From positions 1-64,000 of the forward strand of contig CAXBJB010000005.1 in NCBI GenBank assembly GCA_963976055.1: a stretch of DNA of 64,000 nt, read 5' to 3'. The stretch's first letter is position 1; every line of letters starts with the position of its first letter. Of the stretch, positions 30,033-38,057 are shown one piece after another. Below the pieces are notes generated by a model. That model was not told the DNA's origin. It saw only the letters and a program-made list of their open reading frames with translations, and did not search any database. Source of the DNA: UBA1479 sp963976055. GTDB lineage: Bacteria; Pseudomonadota; Alphaproteobacteria; Rhodospirillales; Casp-alpha2. The position numbers and the translations under genes are program-made.

Positions 30033-30875
30033 TCAGTTGGGCGTGCCCGCGCCGCCGAACGGGCGGTCATGGGTCAGGGACGGCACCTTGGCCCGTGCCT
30101 TCTCGACCAGACCCAGGTCGATCTCGGCCAGCACGATCCCCGTGTCCTCGCCGCCATCGGCGAGGACCTCGCCCCAGGGGTCGACGATGAGCGAATGGCC
30201 GTAGGTCTTGCGCCCGTCCATGTGTTCGCCGGTCTGTGCCGGGGCGAACACGAAGCATCCCGTTTCGATCGCCCGGGCGCGCATCAGCACGTGCCAGTGC
30301 GCCCGGCCCGTCGGCCGGGTGAACGACGCGGGGATGGCGATCATCACCGCACCCGCCTGGGCCAAGCCCCTATACAGATGCGGAAAGCGGATGTCGTAGC
30401 AGATGGTCATGCCCAGCTTGCCCCAGGGCGTGTCGGCGACGACGGCGCGGGTGCCGGGCTCGTAACTCTTGCTTTCCCGGTAGCTTTCGCCGTTTTCCAG
30501 GTCGACGTCGAACATGTGGATCTTGTCATAGGTCGCGGCGATCTCGCCCGTGTCGGAAATCAGCACCGAGCGGTTGGCGAACTTGCGGTCCTGGGTTTCG
30601 TGTTCGACCACCATGGAGCCGATCAGCACCCACACGCCCGCTTCCCTGGCCGCCGCCTGGAAGCGCGGCAGGTTGGGGTCGTCGGCAAAGGACGTGACCT
30701 TGGGCGCGACGTTCTTGGCCCCCGTTTCGACCAGGGTGACGACCTCGGGGAACATCACGAAGTCCGCCCCCTTGGCTGCCGCTTCCTTGATGCGGGCAAC
30801 GATCATGTCGCCGTTAACGGCGGGGTCGTTGCCCGAATTGGTCTGCACCAGGGCGGCGGTGAAGGTCGGGCTCAT
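30033..30875 (-). CDS. Nitrilase-superfamily amidohydrolase (Nit1/omega-amidase type)
   Basis: A 280-residue carbon-nitrogen hydrolase. The catalytic triad is visible: Glu in MFPEVVTL (near 43), Lys in YDKIHMFDVD (near 111) and Cys in MTICYDIRFPHLYR (near 153). These motifs fit deaminated-glutathione amidase (Nit1) or omega-amidase, metabolite-repair enzymes. It lies 9 bases behind grxC on the same strand, which fits a glutathione-related role. Confidence 0.87.
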   Translation of the reverse strand: MSPTFTAALVQTNSGNDPAVNGDMIVARIKEAAAKGADFVMFPEVVTLVETGAKNVAPKVTSFADDPNLPRFQAAAREAGVWVLIGSMVVEHETQDRKFANRSVLISDTGEIAATYDKIHMFDVDLENGESYRESKSYEPGTRAVVADTPWGKLGMTICYDIRFPHLYRGLAQAGAVMIAIPASFTRPTGRAHWHVLMRARAIETGCFVFAPAQTGEHMDGRKTYGHSLIVDPWGEVLADGGEDTGIVLAEIDLGLVEKARAKVPSLTHDRPFGGAGTPN

Positions 30876-30884
30876 GGGGCGGCC

Positions 30885-31148
30885 TTAATTCAGGCCCAGG
30901 ATGACATCCAGGGCCCCCTTGGCGTCGAGTTGATGGATGCCGTCGCAGTCGCCGATGTGGTCGCCGTCGACGAACACCTGCGGCACCGAGGTGGCGCCCC
31001 CCGCCCGCGCCGACATTTCCTTGCGCTTGGCCGGGGCCATCATCACGTCAATTTCGTCAAAGACCACGCCCTTGGCGGTCAGCAACCGCTTGGCCGCATG
31101 GCAATAGGGGCAGAAGGGGCTGGTATAGATTTCGATTTTCTTGGTCAC
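30885..31148 (-). CDS. grxC: Glutaredoxin 3
   Basis: An 87-residue dithiol glutaredoxin with active site CPYC (residues 12-15 after the start used), cis-proline TSVPQVFVDG and the GDCDGI glutathione-binding turn. GTG at 31148 (VTKKIEIYTSPF) fits the family; a TTG seven codons upstream is the alternative. Forms a unit with the nitrilase-family gene and probably with comF upstream. Confidence 0.92.
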   Translation of the reverse strand: MTKKIEIYTSPFCPYCHAAKRLLTAKGVVFDEIDVMMAPAKRKEMSARAGGATSVPQVFVDGDHIGDCDGIHQLDAKGALDVILGLN

Positions 31149-31231
31149 GATGGCGGGTCCCGAACTCAAACGCGGATCATTCCGCCCCCCTTATATAGGT
31201 CCCGACCGCCCCTGGGAAAGGGTCGCTGAAA

Positions 31232-32056
31232 TCAATCCGCGCGCGGACGCGGGACCCGGGCCAAGGTCAGCACGTCGACCGCCCCGGCCCCGGCACGCAG
31301 CAACACCCGCGCACAGGCCTCGACCGTCGCCCCGGTGGTGAACACGTCGTCAACCAGCAGCACGCGGGCACCGCGCAGCCGCGCCTGGAATTTAGGCTTG
31401 AGGCGGAAGGCGCCCCGCACATTGCGCACCCGCCCCGCCGCCCCCAGGCCGCCCTGGGACGGTGTGCGGCGGCGGCGCACCAATAAATCCGGAATGACCG
31501 GCAGGTGCCGGCCGCCAGGCCGCGCCGCCCGGGCCAGGGCCTGGGCGAGCAGGGCCGACTGATTGTATCGCCGCTGCCAGAACCGCGTCCAATGCAGCGG
31601 CACGGGGGCGATGATGTCGGCCTCGGCAAGCAAATCCGCCCCGGCGCGGGCCAGCCAGCGCCCGAAGGCAGGGGCGGCCTCGGTCCGGTCGCCATGCTTG
31701 AAGCCCAGGACCATGCCGCGGCTGGCGTCGTCATAGGCCAACACCGCGCGGGCCCGCTCATAGACCGGCGGCCGCCGGATGCAGGCGGCGCACAGCGCCC
31801 CCTCCCCGGCGTCGTATTCAAAGGGCGTGCCGCAGCAGGCACAGGCGGGATCGCTTAAGAACGTCACCGCATCCCAGCAGGGCGGACAGAGGCTGCCGGG
31901 CTCAACCACCATCCCGCCACAGGCCAGGCAATGGGGCGGCAGAATGACGTCCAGCAACCGTCGGCCAGCCGACCGCAGCCCGGCGGCGAGCGCACCGCCG
32001 CCGTCGGGTCCGGTGCCGTCCAAGGCGTCGTTTATGCCGGGCGAACGATGTGTCAT
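31232..32056 (-). CDS. ComF family protein (phosphoribosyltransferase-like)
   Basis: About 274 residues. A Cys-rich double zinc ribbon (CLACG, CPPC, CACCG, CAAC, about 43-95) is followed by a type I phosphoribosyltransferase domain. The PRPP loop reads VLLVDDVFTTGATVEACA, and the RYNQS segment is the ComF hallmark. ComF helps bring single-stranded DNA into the cytoplasm in competent bacteria. Here, as in most proteobacteria, it stands alone. The start is unsure: ATG at 32056 leaves only 9 bases to the divergent methyltransferase gene, so initiation may be further in, near the LLDVILPPHC segment. Confidence 0.85.
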   Translation of the reverse strand: MTHRSPGINDALDGTGPDGGGALAAGLRSAGRRLLDVILPPHCLACGGMVVEPGSLCPPCWDAVTFLSDPACACCGTPFEYDAGEGALCAACIRRPPVYERARAVLAYDDASRGMVLGFKHGDRTEAAPAFGRWLARAGADLLAEADIIAPVPLHWTRFWQRRYNQSALLAQALARAARPGGRHLPVIPDLLVRRRRTPSQGGLGAAGRVRNVRGAFRLKPKFQARLRGARVLLVDDVFTTGATVEACARVLLRAGAGAVDVLTLARVPRPRAD

Positions 32057-32065
32057 ACAGGCACG

Positions 32066-33022
32066 ATGACCGAAACGATCCACGTATTCAATCGCGCCAA
32101 GGTGCGCCATCATCGCGACCGCGCGGCGGCGCTGCTCGACGCCCACGGCTTCCTGTTCGAGGAAACCGCCGACCGGCTGGCCGACCGCCTGGACGACATC
32201 ACCCACCGCTTCCCGCTGGCCCTCGACCTGGGCTGTCACGGCGGCGAGATGGGCCGACTGGTGTTCGGGCCCCGCACCATGGGGCGCGGCGGGATCGAAA
32301 CCCTGATCCAGGCCGACCTGTCGCCCGCCATGGCCCGCCGCGCCCGCGACGGGGGAACGCCCGGCCTGCCGACCCTGGCCGCGGACGAGGAATTCCTGCC
32401 GTTCGCCGACGCCACCTTCGACGCCGTGCTGTCCAACCTGTCGCTTCATTGGGTCAATGATCTGCCGGGGGCGTTGCTGCAGATCAGAAAGGCGCTGAAG
32501 CCGGACGGCCTGTTCTTGGCCTCCATGCTGGGCGGCGGCACCCTGGCCGAACTGCGGGACTGTCTGGCCGAGGCCGAGATCGAAATCAGCGGCGGCCTGA
32601 GCCCCCGGGTGTCGCCCTTTGCCGACGTGCGCGATCTGGGCGGGCTGTTGCAGCGCGCGGGCTTTTCCCTGCCCGTGGTCGACGCCGATCAGGTCACCGT
32701 CAGCTATGAAACCCCCATGAAGCTGCTGTACGACCTGCGCGCCATGGGCGAAAGCAACGCCGTCGCCGAGGCCAAGGGCGGGCTGGCCCGGCGCGATCTG
32801 CTGGCCCGCGCCATGGCGATGTACGAAGAGCGCCACCGCGACGCCGACGGCCGCTTCCCCGCGACCTTCCGGATTCTGACCCTGACCGCCTGGGCCCCGG
32901 CGCCGACGCAGCAGCAGGCTTTGCAGCCGGGCAGCGCCAAGACGCGCCTGGCCGACGCCCTGGGCACGGCGGAAATCAGCCTGGGCGAGAAAGCCCAACC
33001 AAAGACCCCGTCCAGGGATTGA
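32066..33022 (+). CDS. BioC/NDUFAF5-like SAM-dependent protein
   Basis: A 318-residue Methyltransf_11 protein. Motif I is LDLGCHGGEMGRL (about 51-63), and VLSNLSLHWVNDLPGALLQI is typical of the NDUFAF5/BioC group. NDUFAF5 is the mitochondrial complex I assembly factor that hydroxylates an arginine of NDUFS7, and alphaproteobacterial homologues of this length are its closest bacterial relatives. The assignment to complex I assembly is by family resemblance only. Divergent from comF. Confidence 0.75.
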   Translation: MTETIHVFNRAKVRHHRDRAAALLDAHGFLFEETADRLADRLDDITHRFPLALDLGCHGGEMGRLVFGPRTMGRGGIETLIQADLSPAMARRARDGGTPGLPTLAADEEFLPFADATFDAVLSNLSLHWVNDLPGALLQIRKALKPDGLFLASMLGGGTLAELRDCLAEAEIEISGGLSPRVSPFADVRDLGGLLQRAGFSLPVVDADQVTVSYETPMKLLYDLRAMGESNAVAEAKGGLARRDLLARAMAMYEERHRDADGRFPATFRILTLTAWAPAPTQQQALQPGSAKTRLADALGTAEISLGEKAQPKTPSRD

Positions 33023-33070
33023 GGCCGCCCCGTCACCGGGCCGCAACATTTTGGCGCTAGAGTCCCGGCC

Positions 33071-33748
33071 ATGAACGTGATGACCGGCGATATGTTCAAT
33101 CGGGTCGACGGCTATATCGACGCCCTGTTCGCGCCCGAGGACGCGGTGCTGACGGCGGCCCAGGCGCGCGCGCGGGACGAAGGCCTGCCGGACATCCAGG
33201 TCTCCGCCAACCAGGGCAAGCTGCTTTACCTGCTCACAAAATTGATCGGCGCCCGGCATGTGCTGGAGATCGGCACCCTGGCCGGCTATTCGACGATCTG
33301 GCTGGCCCGGGCATTGCCCGAGGGCGGCCGCCTGATCACCCTGGAACTGGACCCGGACCATGCCCGGGTGGCGCGGAACAACGTGGCCGCCGCCGGCCTG
33401 GCCGCGACGATCACCGTCGTCACCGGCCCGGCGCTGGACACCCTGCCGACCCTGGAAGGGGCCGGAGCACCTCCCTTCGATCTGGTGTTCATGGATGCCG
33501 ACAAGGTGAACTTTCCAAGCTACCTGGACCGGGCCCTGAAGCTGGCCCGGCCCGGGGCGCTGATCCTGGCCGACAACGTGATCCGCGCGGGCAAGGTGCT
33601 GGCCCCGGACGACGACGACCCCTCGGCCCTGGGTGCCGCCGCCTTCAACCGCCAGATCGCGCGCAATCCCCGGCTGGAGGCGGTGATCCTGCAACAGGTC
33701 GGGATCAAGGGCCACGACGGTCTGGCGGTCGCGCGGATTCGGGACTGA
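33071..33748 (+). CDS. O-methyltransferase (Methyltransf_3, COMT-like)
   Basis: A 225-residue metal-dependent O-methyltransferase. HVLEIGTLAGYSTIWLARALP (about 61-80) is SAM motif I, FDLVFMDADKVNFPSYL holds the metal-binding Asp and the catalytic Lys, and LILADNV follows. Members methylate catechols, caffeoyl groups or 5-hydroxyuridine in tRNA; the substrate is open. Separated from the previous gene by 48 bases. Confidence 0.85.
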   Translation: MNVMTGDMFNRVDGYIDALFAPEDAVLTAAQARARDEGLPDIQVSANQGKLLYLLTKLIGARHVLEIGTLAGYSTIWLARALPEGGRLITLELDPDHARVARNNVAAAGLAATITVVTGPALDTLPTLEGAGAPPFDLVFMDADKVNFPSYLDRALKLARPGALILADNVIRAGKVLAPDDDDPSALGAAAFNRQIARNPRLEAVILQQVGIKGHDGLAVARIRD

Positions 33749-33807
33749 GCCCCACCGTCGTCACCGCAACATTGAAATGTTCGGGGGTGGGGAGTAGCTT
33801 CCGTGCC

Positions 33808-34515
33808 ATGAAATTTCACGCCCCCCTCGTCAAAGGCACCCTGGTCAAGCGCTACAAGCGCTTCATGGCCGACGTGACCCTGGCCGACGGCACCGTCGTC
33901 ACCGCGCATTGCGCCAATTCCGGGTCCATGCTGTCGGTCAACGAGCCGGGCGCGGAAGTCTGGATCAGCCCGGCCGCCAATCCGGACCGCAAGCTGAAAT
34001 GGACGTGGGAGCTGATCCGCGTCGGCAAGACCCTGGTCGGCATCAACACAGCCCTGCCCAACGCCATCGTCGCCGAGGCCATCGAAGCCGGGAAGGTCCC
34101 CGAACTGACCGGCTATGCGACGCTGCGGCGCGAGGTCAAATACGGGCAGAATTCCCGCATCGACATTCTGCTGGAAGACTCCGCGAAGGGCCTGTGTTAC
34201 GTCGAGATCAAGAACGTGACCATGCGCCGCGATCTCGCTGACGGGCCGCTGGAATTCCCCGACGGGGTCACCTCACGCGGCGCCAAGCATCTGGTCGAAC
34301 TGGCCGACATGGCCGCCCAGGGGCACCGCGCGGTGATGCTCTATCTGGTGCAGCGCGAGGACGGCGACCGCTTCGAGATCGCCGGCGACATCGACCCGGC
34401 CTATGCGGACGGCCTGGAAGAGGCCCGCATGAAGGGGATCGAGGTTCTGTGCTACCGCTGCACCGTCACGCCCAAGGACATTTCCCTGAGCGAATCCGTA
34501 CCAATTGTTCCTTAG
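33808..34515 (+). CDS. sfsA: SfsA family DNA/RNA nuclease
   Basis: A 235-residue protein matching SfsA: HCANSGSM (near 36), the PD-(D/E)XK-like core SRIDILLEDS...YVEIKNVT and HLVELADMAAQGHRAVMLYLVQR. It was first described in E. coli for sugar fermentation stimulation and is now regarded as a nucleic-acid-binding nuclease. The ATG at 33808 starts the conserved MKFHAPLVKGTLVKRYKRF; the upstream extension is not conserved. Located before map, as in many alphaproteobacteria. Confidence 0.92.
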   Translation: MKFHAPLVKGTLVKRYKRFMADVTLADGTVVTAHCANSGSMLSVNEPGAEVWISPAANPDRKLKWTWELIRVGKTLVGINTALPNAIVAEAIEAGKVPELTGYATLRREVKYGQNSRIDILLEDSAKGLCYVEIKNVTMRRDLADGPLEFPDGVTSRGAKHLVELADMAAQGHRAVMLYLVQREDGDRFEIAGDIDPAYADGLEEARMKGIEVLCYRCTVTPKDISLSESVPIVP

Positions 34516-34620
34516 GGACACACGCAGAACTGGTCGCGCCCGGGGTTAAGGTCTGATAAAACGGTCGCGCCAGGGAACACCTGGGTTGCCTTTGTGAATT
34601 TACCGCCTATTTGAGACGCC

Positions 34621-35442
34621 ATGAAAGAAATCGTCAAAACCGTGCCGTCCCGCGACGGCCGCCAGATCAAGATCCACGGGCCCGAGGGCTTCGCGGGCAT
34701 GCGCGCGGCCGGTCGTCTGGCGGCGGAAACGCTCGACATGATCACGCCCCACGTTCAGCCGGGCGTGACGACGGAGCGCCTGGACGAACTCTGCCACCAA
34801 TTCATCGCCGATCACGGCGCCATCGCCGCTCCGCTGAACTACCGTGGCTTCCCGAAATCCATCTGCACCTCGGTCAACCACGTGGTCTGCCACGGCATTC
34901 CCGGGGCCAAGGTGCTGGAGGACGGCGACTGCATCAACATCGACGTCACCACCATCGTCGACGGCTGGCACGGCGACACCTCGCGCATGTTCCATGTCGG
35001 CAAGCCCAAGGTGAAGGCGGAAAAACTGGTCGACACCACCTTCGAGGCCATGTGGGAAGGCATCAACAGGGTGCGCCCGGGGGCCCGCCTGGGCGACATC
35101 GGACAGGCGATCCAGGCCTATGCCGAGGCCCGGCGCTATTCCGTGGTCCGCGATTTCTGCGGTCACGGCCTGGGCAAGGTGTTCCACGACGCGCCGAACA
35201 TCATGCATTTCGGACGCGCCGGCGACGGCGACGTCCTGCACGAAGGCATGTTCTTCACCATCGAGCCGATGATCAACGCCGGCAAGTTCGACGTGAAGAT
35301 CCTGGCCGACGGCTGGACCGCCGTGACCAAGGACCGCTCCCTCTCGGCCCAGTTCGAACATTCCATCGGCGTCACGGCGGACGGCTTCGAGGTCTTCACC
35401 CTGTCGCCCGCCGGTCTGGACCGGCCGCCCTACAAGGCCTGA
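34621..35442 (+). CDS. map: Methionine aminopeptidase, type I
   Basis: A 273-residue metalloprotease that removes the initiator methionine. Metal ligands are visible in NIDVTTIVDGWHGDTS (Asp, Asp), FCGHGLGKVFH (His), TIEPMI (Glu) and AQFEHSIGV (Glu), with the substrate His in VNHVVCHGIPG. No N-terminal zinc-finger extension. Start at the ATG given by a TGAGACGCC spacer. Followed 14 bases later by radC. Confidence 0.95.
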   Translation: MKEIVKTVPSRDGRQIKIHGPEGFAGMRAAGRLAAETLDMITPHVQPGVTTERLDELCHQFIADHGAIAAPLNYRGFPKSICTSVNHVVCHGIPGAKVLEDGDCINIDVTTIVDGWHGDTSRMFHVGKPKVKAEKLVDTTFEAMWEGINRVRPGARLGDIGQAIQAYAEARRYSVVRDFCGHGLGKVFHDAPNIMHFGRAGDGDVLHEGMFFTIEPMINAGKFDVKILADGWTAVTKDRSLSAQFEHSIGVTADGFEVFTLSPAGLDRPPYKA

Positions 35443-35456
35443 TCCGGGGCGGGCCG

Positions 35457-36179
35457 ATGGCGACGGGCGACGACGACCAGCCTAACGCGGCGGCCGGCTC
35501 GGCCAAAACCCCGCATTTTCACGGCCATCGGCAACGCCTGAAGGACCGTTTCCTCACAACCGGCGGCGACCGGCTCGCCGATTACGAGCTCATGGAACTG
35601 GTGCTGTTTCAGGCCCTGCCCCGGCGCGACGTCAAGCCGCTGGCCAAGGACCTGCTGGACCGTTTCGGCTCGTTCGCCGGGGTCGCGACGGCGGAAGCGT
35701 CGCTGATCCGACAGGTGCCGGGGGCGGGCGACGCGGTGGTCGTGGCGCTGAAGACCGTGGCGGCCGCCGCCGAGCGTCTGGCCCGCGACGAGCTGGCATC
35801 GGCGCCGGTCTTGGCCAACTGGGACAAGCTTTTGAAATATTGCCGCACGGCCATGAGCCGCGAGGGCCGTGAACAGTTCCGGGTTCTCTACCTCAACCGC
35901 AAGAACGTGCTGATCAAGGACGAGGTGCAATGGCGCGGCACCATCGACCACACGCCGCTGTACCCGCGCGAGGTCGTAAAACGGGCATTGGAGTTGCAGG
36001 CCGCCGCCTTGATCATGGTGCACAATCACCCGTCGGGCGACCCGACGCCGTCGCAGGCCGACATCGACATGACCCGCCAGGTCGCCGAGGCCGCGCAAAG
36101 CATGGGCATCGTCCTGCACGACCACTTGATCATCGCCAAGTCGGGCCATACGTCGTTCCGCGACATGGGGTATCTTTGA
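35457..36179 (+). CDS. radC: RadC family JAB-domain protein
   Basis: A 240-residue member of the RadC/YeeS family: an N-terminal helix-hairpin-helix part (SLIRQVPGAGDAVVVAL) and a C-terminal JAB/MPN metalloprotease-like domain with MVHNHPSGDPTPSQAD carrying both zinc His and the Asp. The role in DNA repair attributed to RadC was withdrawn, so the function is open. Its start lies 14 bases after the map stop, suggesting co-transcription. Confidence 0.92.
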   Translation: MATGDDDQPNAAAGSAKTPHFHGHRQRLKDRFLTTGGDRLADYELMELVLFQALPRRDVKPLAKDLLDRFGSFAGVATAEASLIRQVPGAGDAVVVALKTVAAAAERLARDELASAPVLANWDKLLKYCRTAMSREGREQFRVLYLNRKNVLIKDEVQWRGTIDHTPLYPREVVKRALELQAAALIMVHNHPSGDPTPSQADIDMTRQVAEAAQSMGIVLHDHLIIAKSGHTSFRDMGYL

Positions 36180-36193
36180 TTGACGCCGGTCAA
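36180..36193 (+). promoter_or_regulatory. FNR/FixK-type box before the channel gene
   Basis: TTGAC-GCCG-GTCAA is a perfect inverted repeat with four-base spacing, in the form recognised by the CRP/FNR superfamily (FNR TTGAT-N4-ATCAA; FixK TTGA-N6-TCAA). It starts one base after the radC stop and 69 bases before the channel start, near the distance expected for a class II activator site with a weak -10 around 36214-36221. Confidence 0.45.
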
Positions 36194-36261
36194 TCCACGG
36201 CGCGCCGGCAGGGGATAGGCTGGCACGGATATCTTTGCGCAAGGGAACAAGGCGGGCGATC

Positions 36262-37437
36262 GTGACCATTCGGCGCCGGATCTATTACCTGATCGAAGCC
36301 AGCCATCCGGACCATACCGGATCGCGGGTGTTCGACATCGTCATGGTCGCCCTGATCATCGCCAATGTGCTGTCGGTGATCCTGGAAACGGTGCCGGGGC
36401 TGGACGCAACCCATGGCGACCTGTTTCACACCTTCGACCGCATTTCCGTCGCCGTGTTCACGGCTGAATACCTGGCCCGCCTGTGGGTCGCCGTCGAACA
36501 TCCGCCGGTCGCCCGTCACGGTGCCTTCCTGGGCCGTCTGCGGTTCGCCATGGGCCCTTACTTGCTGATCGACCTGCTGGCGATCGTGCCCTTCTACCTG
36601 TCGTTGTTCATGCCCGCCGCCGACCTGCGGGTGCTGAGAATCTTCCGCCTGCTGCGCATGCTGAAGCTGGCGCGCTATTCACCGGGCCTGAACACCCTGA
36701 TGCGCGTTCTGGCCGAGGAGCGGCGCGCCCTGGGGGCAGCCCTGATCGTCATGCTGGGCCTTCTGGTCGTCTGTTCGACCATCGTCTTTCATCTGGAGCA
36801 CGCGGTTCAGCCGGACAAATTCGCCTCGATCCCCCATGCCATGTGGTGGGGCCTGGCGACCCTGACCACGGTCGGCTACGGCGACGTCGTGCCGGTCACG
36901 GCGCTGGGCAAGATCGTCGGCGGGGCCATGATGATCTTCGGGCTCGGCATGTTCGCCATTCCCATCGGCATCATCGCCTCGGCCTTTTCCCGTGACATCC
37001 ATCAACGCGATTTCGTCATCTCGTTCGGGATGGTGTCGGGCGTACCGGCATTTTCCCACCTGGGTCCGGTACAGATCGAACAGATTGTCCGCAGGCTGCA
37101 GTCTCGCCGCCTGCCGGCGGGCAGCACCGTGTTCACCAGGGGCGACCCGGCGGACGCCATGTATTTCATCCTGAGCGGCACTGTCCGCGTGCACCTGCCG
37201 GGCCGCGCCATCGAACTGGGGGCCGGAGAATTTTTCGGCGAAATGGCGCTATACCGCGACGCGACGCGGCTGGTCCGCGTCCATTGCCTGACCGATTGCC
37301 GGCTGCTGCGCCTTGCCAAGGGTGATTTCGACAGGCTGTCCGAGGACGACGCCGACTTCCGCCATAAGATCGAGACGGTGGTCAGGGAACGCCGGGCGGA
37401 ACAGGAAGCCGAGATCGCGAAGGACCCGCGCGCCTAG
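36262..37437 (+). CDS. Cyclic-nucleotide-gated potassium channel
   Basis: A 391-residue six-helix channel of the MlotiK1/voltage-gated type. S4 keeps regularly spaced arginines (LRVLRIFRLLRMLKLARY, about 118-135). The selectivity filter is TTVGYGD (near 205) between S5 and S6. The C-terminal cNMP-binding domain holds GEFFGEMALYRDATRLVRV, with the Glu and Arg that contact the cyclic nucleotide. It should pass K+ in response to voltage and cAMP or cGMP. GTG at 36262 is the preferred start; TTG at 36235 is possible. A class III cyclase is encoded 620 bases downstream on the other strand. Confidence 0.9.
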   Translation: MTIRRRIYYLIEASHPDHTGSRVFDIVMVALIIANVLSVILETVPGLDATHGDLFHTFDRISVAVFTAEYLARLWVAVEHPPVARHGAFLGRLRFAMGPYLLIDLLAIVPFYLSLFMPAADLRVLRIFRLLRMLKLARYSPGLNTLMRVLAEERRALGAALIVMLGLLVVCSTIVFHLEHAVQPDKFASIPHAMWWGLATLTTVGYGDVVPVTALGKIVGGAMMIFGLGMFAIPIGIIASAFSRDIHQRDFVISFGMVSGVPAFSHLGPVQIEQIVRRLQSRRLPAGSTVFTRGDPADAMYFILSGTVRVHLPGRAIELGAGEFFGEMALYRDATRLVRVHCLTDCRLLRLAKGDFDRLSEDDADFRHKIETVVRERRAEQEAEIAKDPRA

Positions 37438-37976
37438 GCGGTGGTATCCTTCCCCGCCGGGGATTGCCTGACGCGCTTGGCCAGAATGCGCTGGCGGCGG
37501 TCGCGGATGATCCTGAGCGACAGCCTGTAGCCGATCCATCCGCCCACGACGGCCCAGGGGATCCAGCCGACGGCCAGCGGCAGGCCGAACTGTTCCCAGA
37601 CGTACTCGAAATAATGGGTGACGGTCTGCCAGAAGGTCTCTTCCTGCCAGGCTTCGAAATTAAACAGCCTGGCGAAGGAGTCGTAGCCCGACACATGCTT
37701 GATCCGGCCCAGCATCACCTGCCCGGTGACGTAGAAGCCGTAATACATGGGCACCATGGTGAAGACGTTGGAAATCCACACCCAGGCCAGGCCCTGGATC
37801 AGGTGGAAGCTGGTCTTGGGATGCAGGCGGAACAGAAGCCAATGGGCGGTGACGAGCGGCATCTGAATGCCGACCAACGGCGTCAGGCCCCAGAACACGC
37901 CCCAGAACACACCGCGCGCGGTGTATTCCGGCGGATGCGGACTGCGTTTCATGGGGACCAGGAGCTTGAAGCGCAT
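37434..37976 (-). CDS. DUF2062 membrane protein
   Basis: A 180-residue protein with the DUF2062 core: SPHPPEYTARGVFWGVFWGLTPLVGIQMPL, then membrane segments around 30-60, 70-90 and 128-150. Members occur in many proteobacteria, function unknown; some are fused to glycosyltransferases. The reading frame ends four bases inside the channel gene's end, a tail-to-tail overlap. It lies downstream of the cyclase gene on the same strand (81 bases). Confidence 0.82.
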   Translation of the reverse strand: MRFKLLVPMKRSPHPPEYTARGVFWGVFWGLTPLVGIQMPLVTAHWLLFRLHPKTSFHLIQGLAWVWISNVFTMVPMYYGFYVTGQVMLGRIKHVSGYDSFARLFNFEAWQEETFWQTVTHYFEYVWEQFGLPLAVGWIPWAVVGGWIGYRLSLRIIRDRRQRILAKRVRQSPAGKDTTA

Positions 37977-38057
37977 GAAGCGCTTGGCGCCGTGCCAGTA
38001 TCCCGTCCCGTTGCCGTTTTTGTTGATGCCCAGTTTCTTGCTCCCGGATTTGCTTTA

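Noticed and set aside
29061..31229. A 722-codon plus-strand frame opposite OmpA, the nitrilase-family gene and grxC
   Set aside because: All three minus-strand genes have complete active-site motifs; the plus frame has none.
31232..33715. A frame that would extend comF upstream to 827 codons
   Set aside because: The upstream part is antisense to two well-supported methyltransferase genes; only the ComF part is real.
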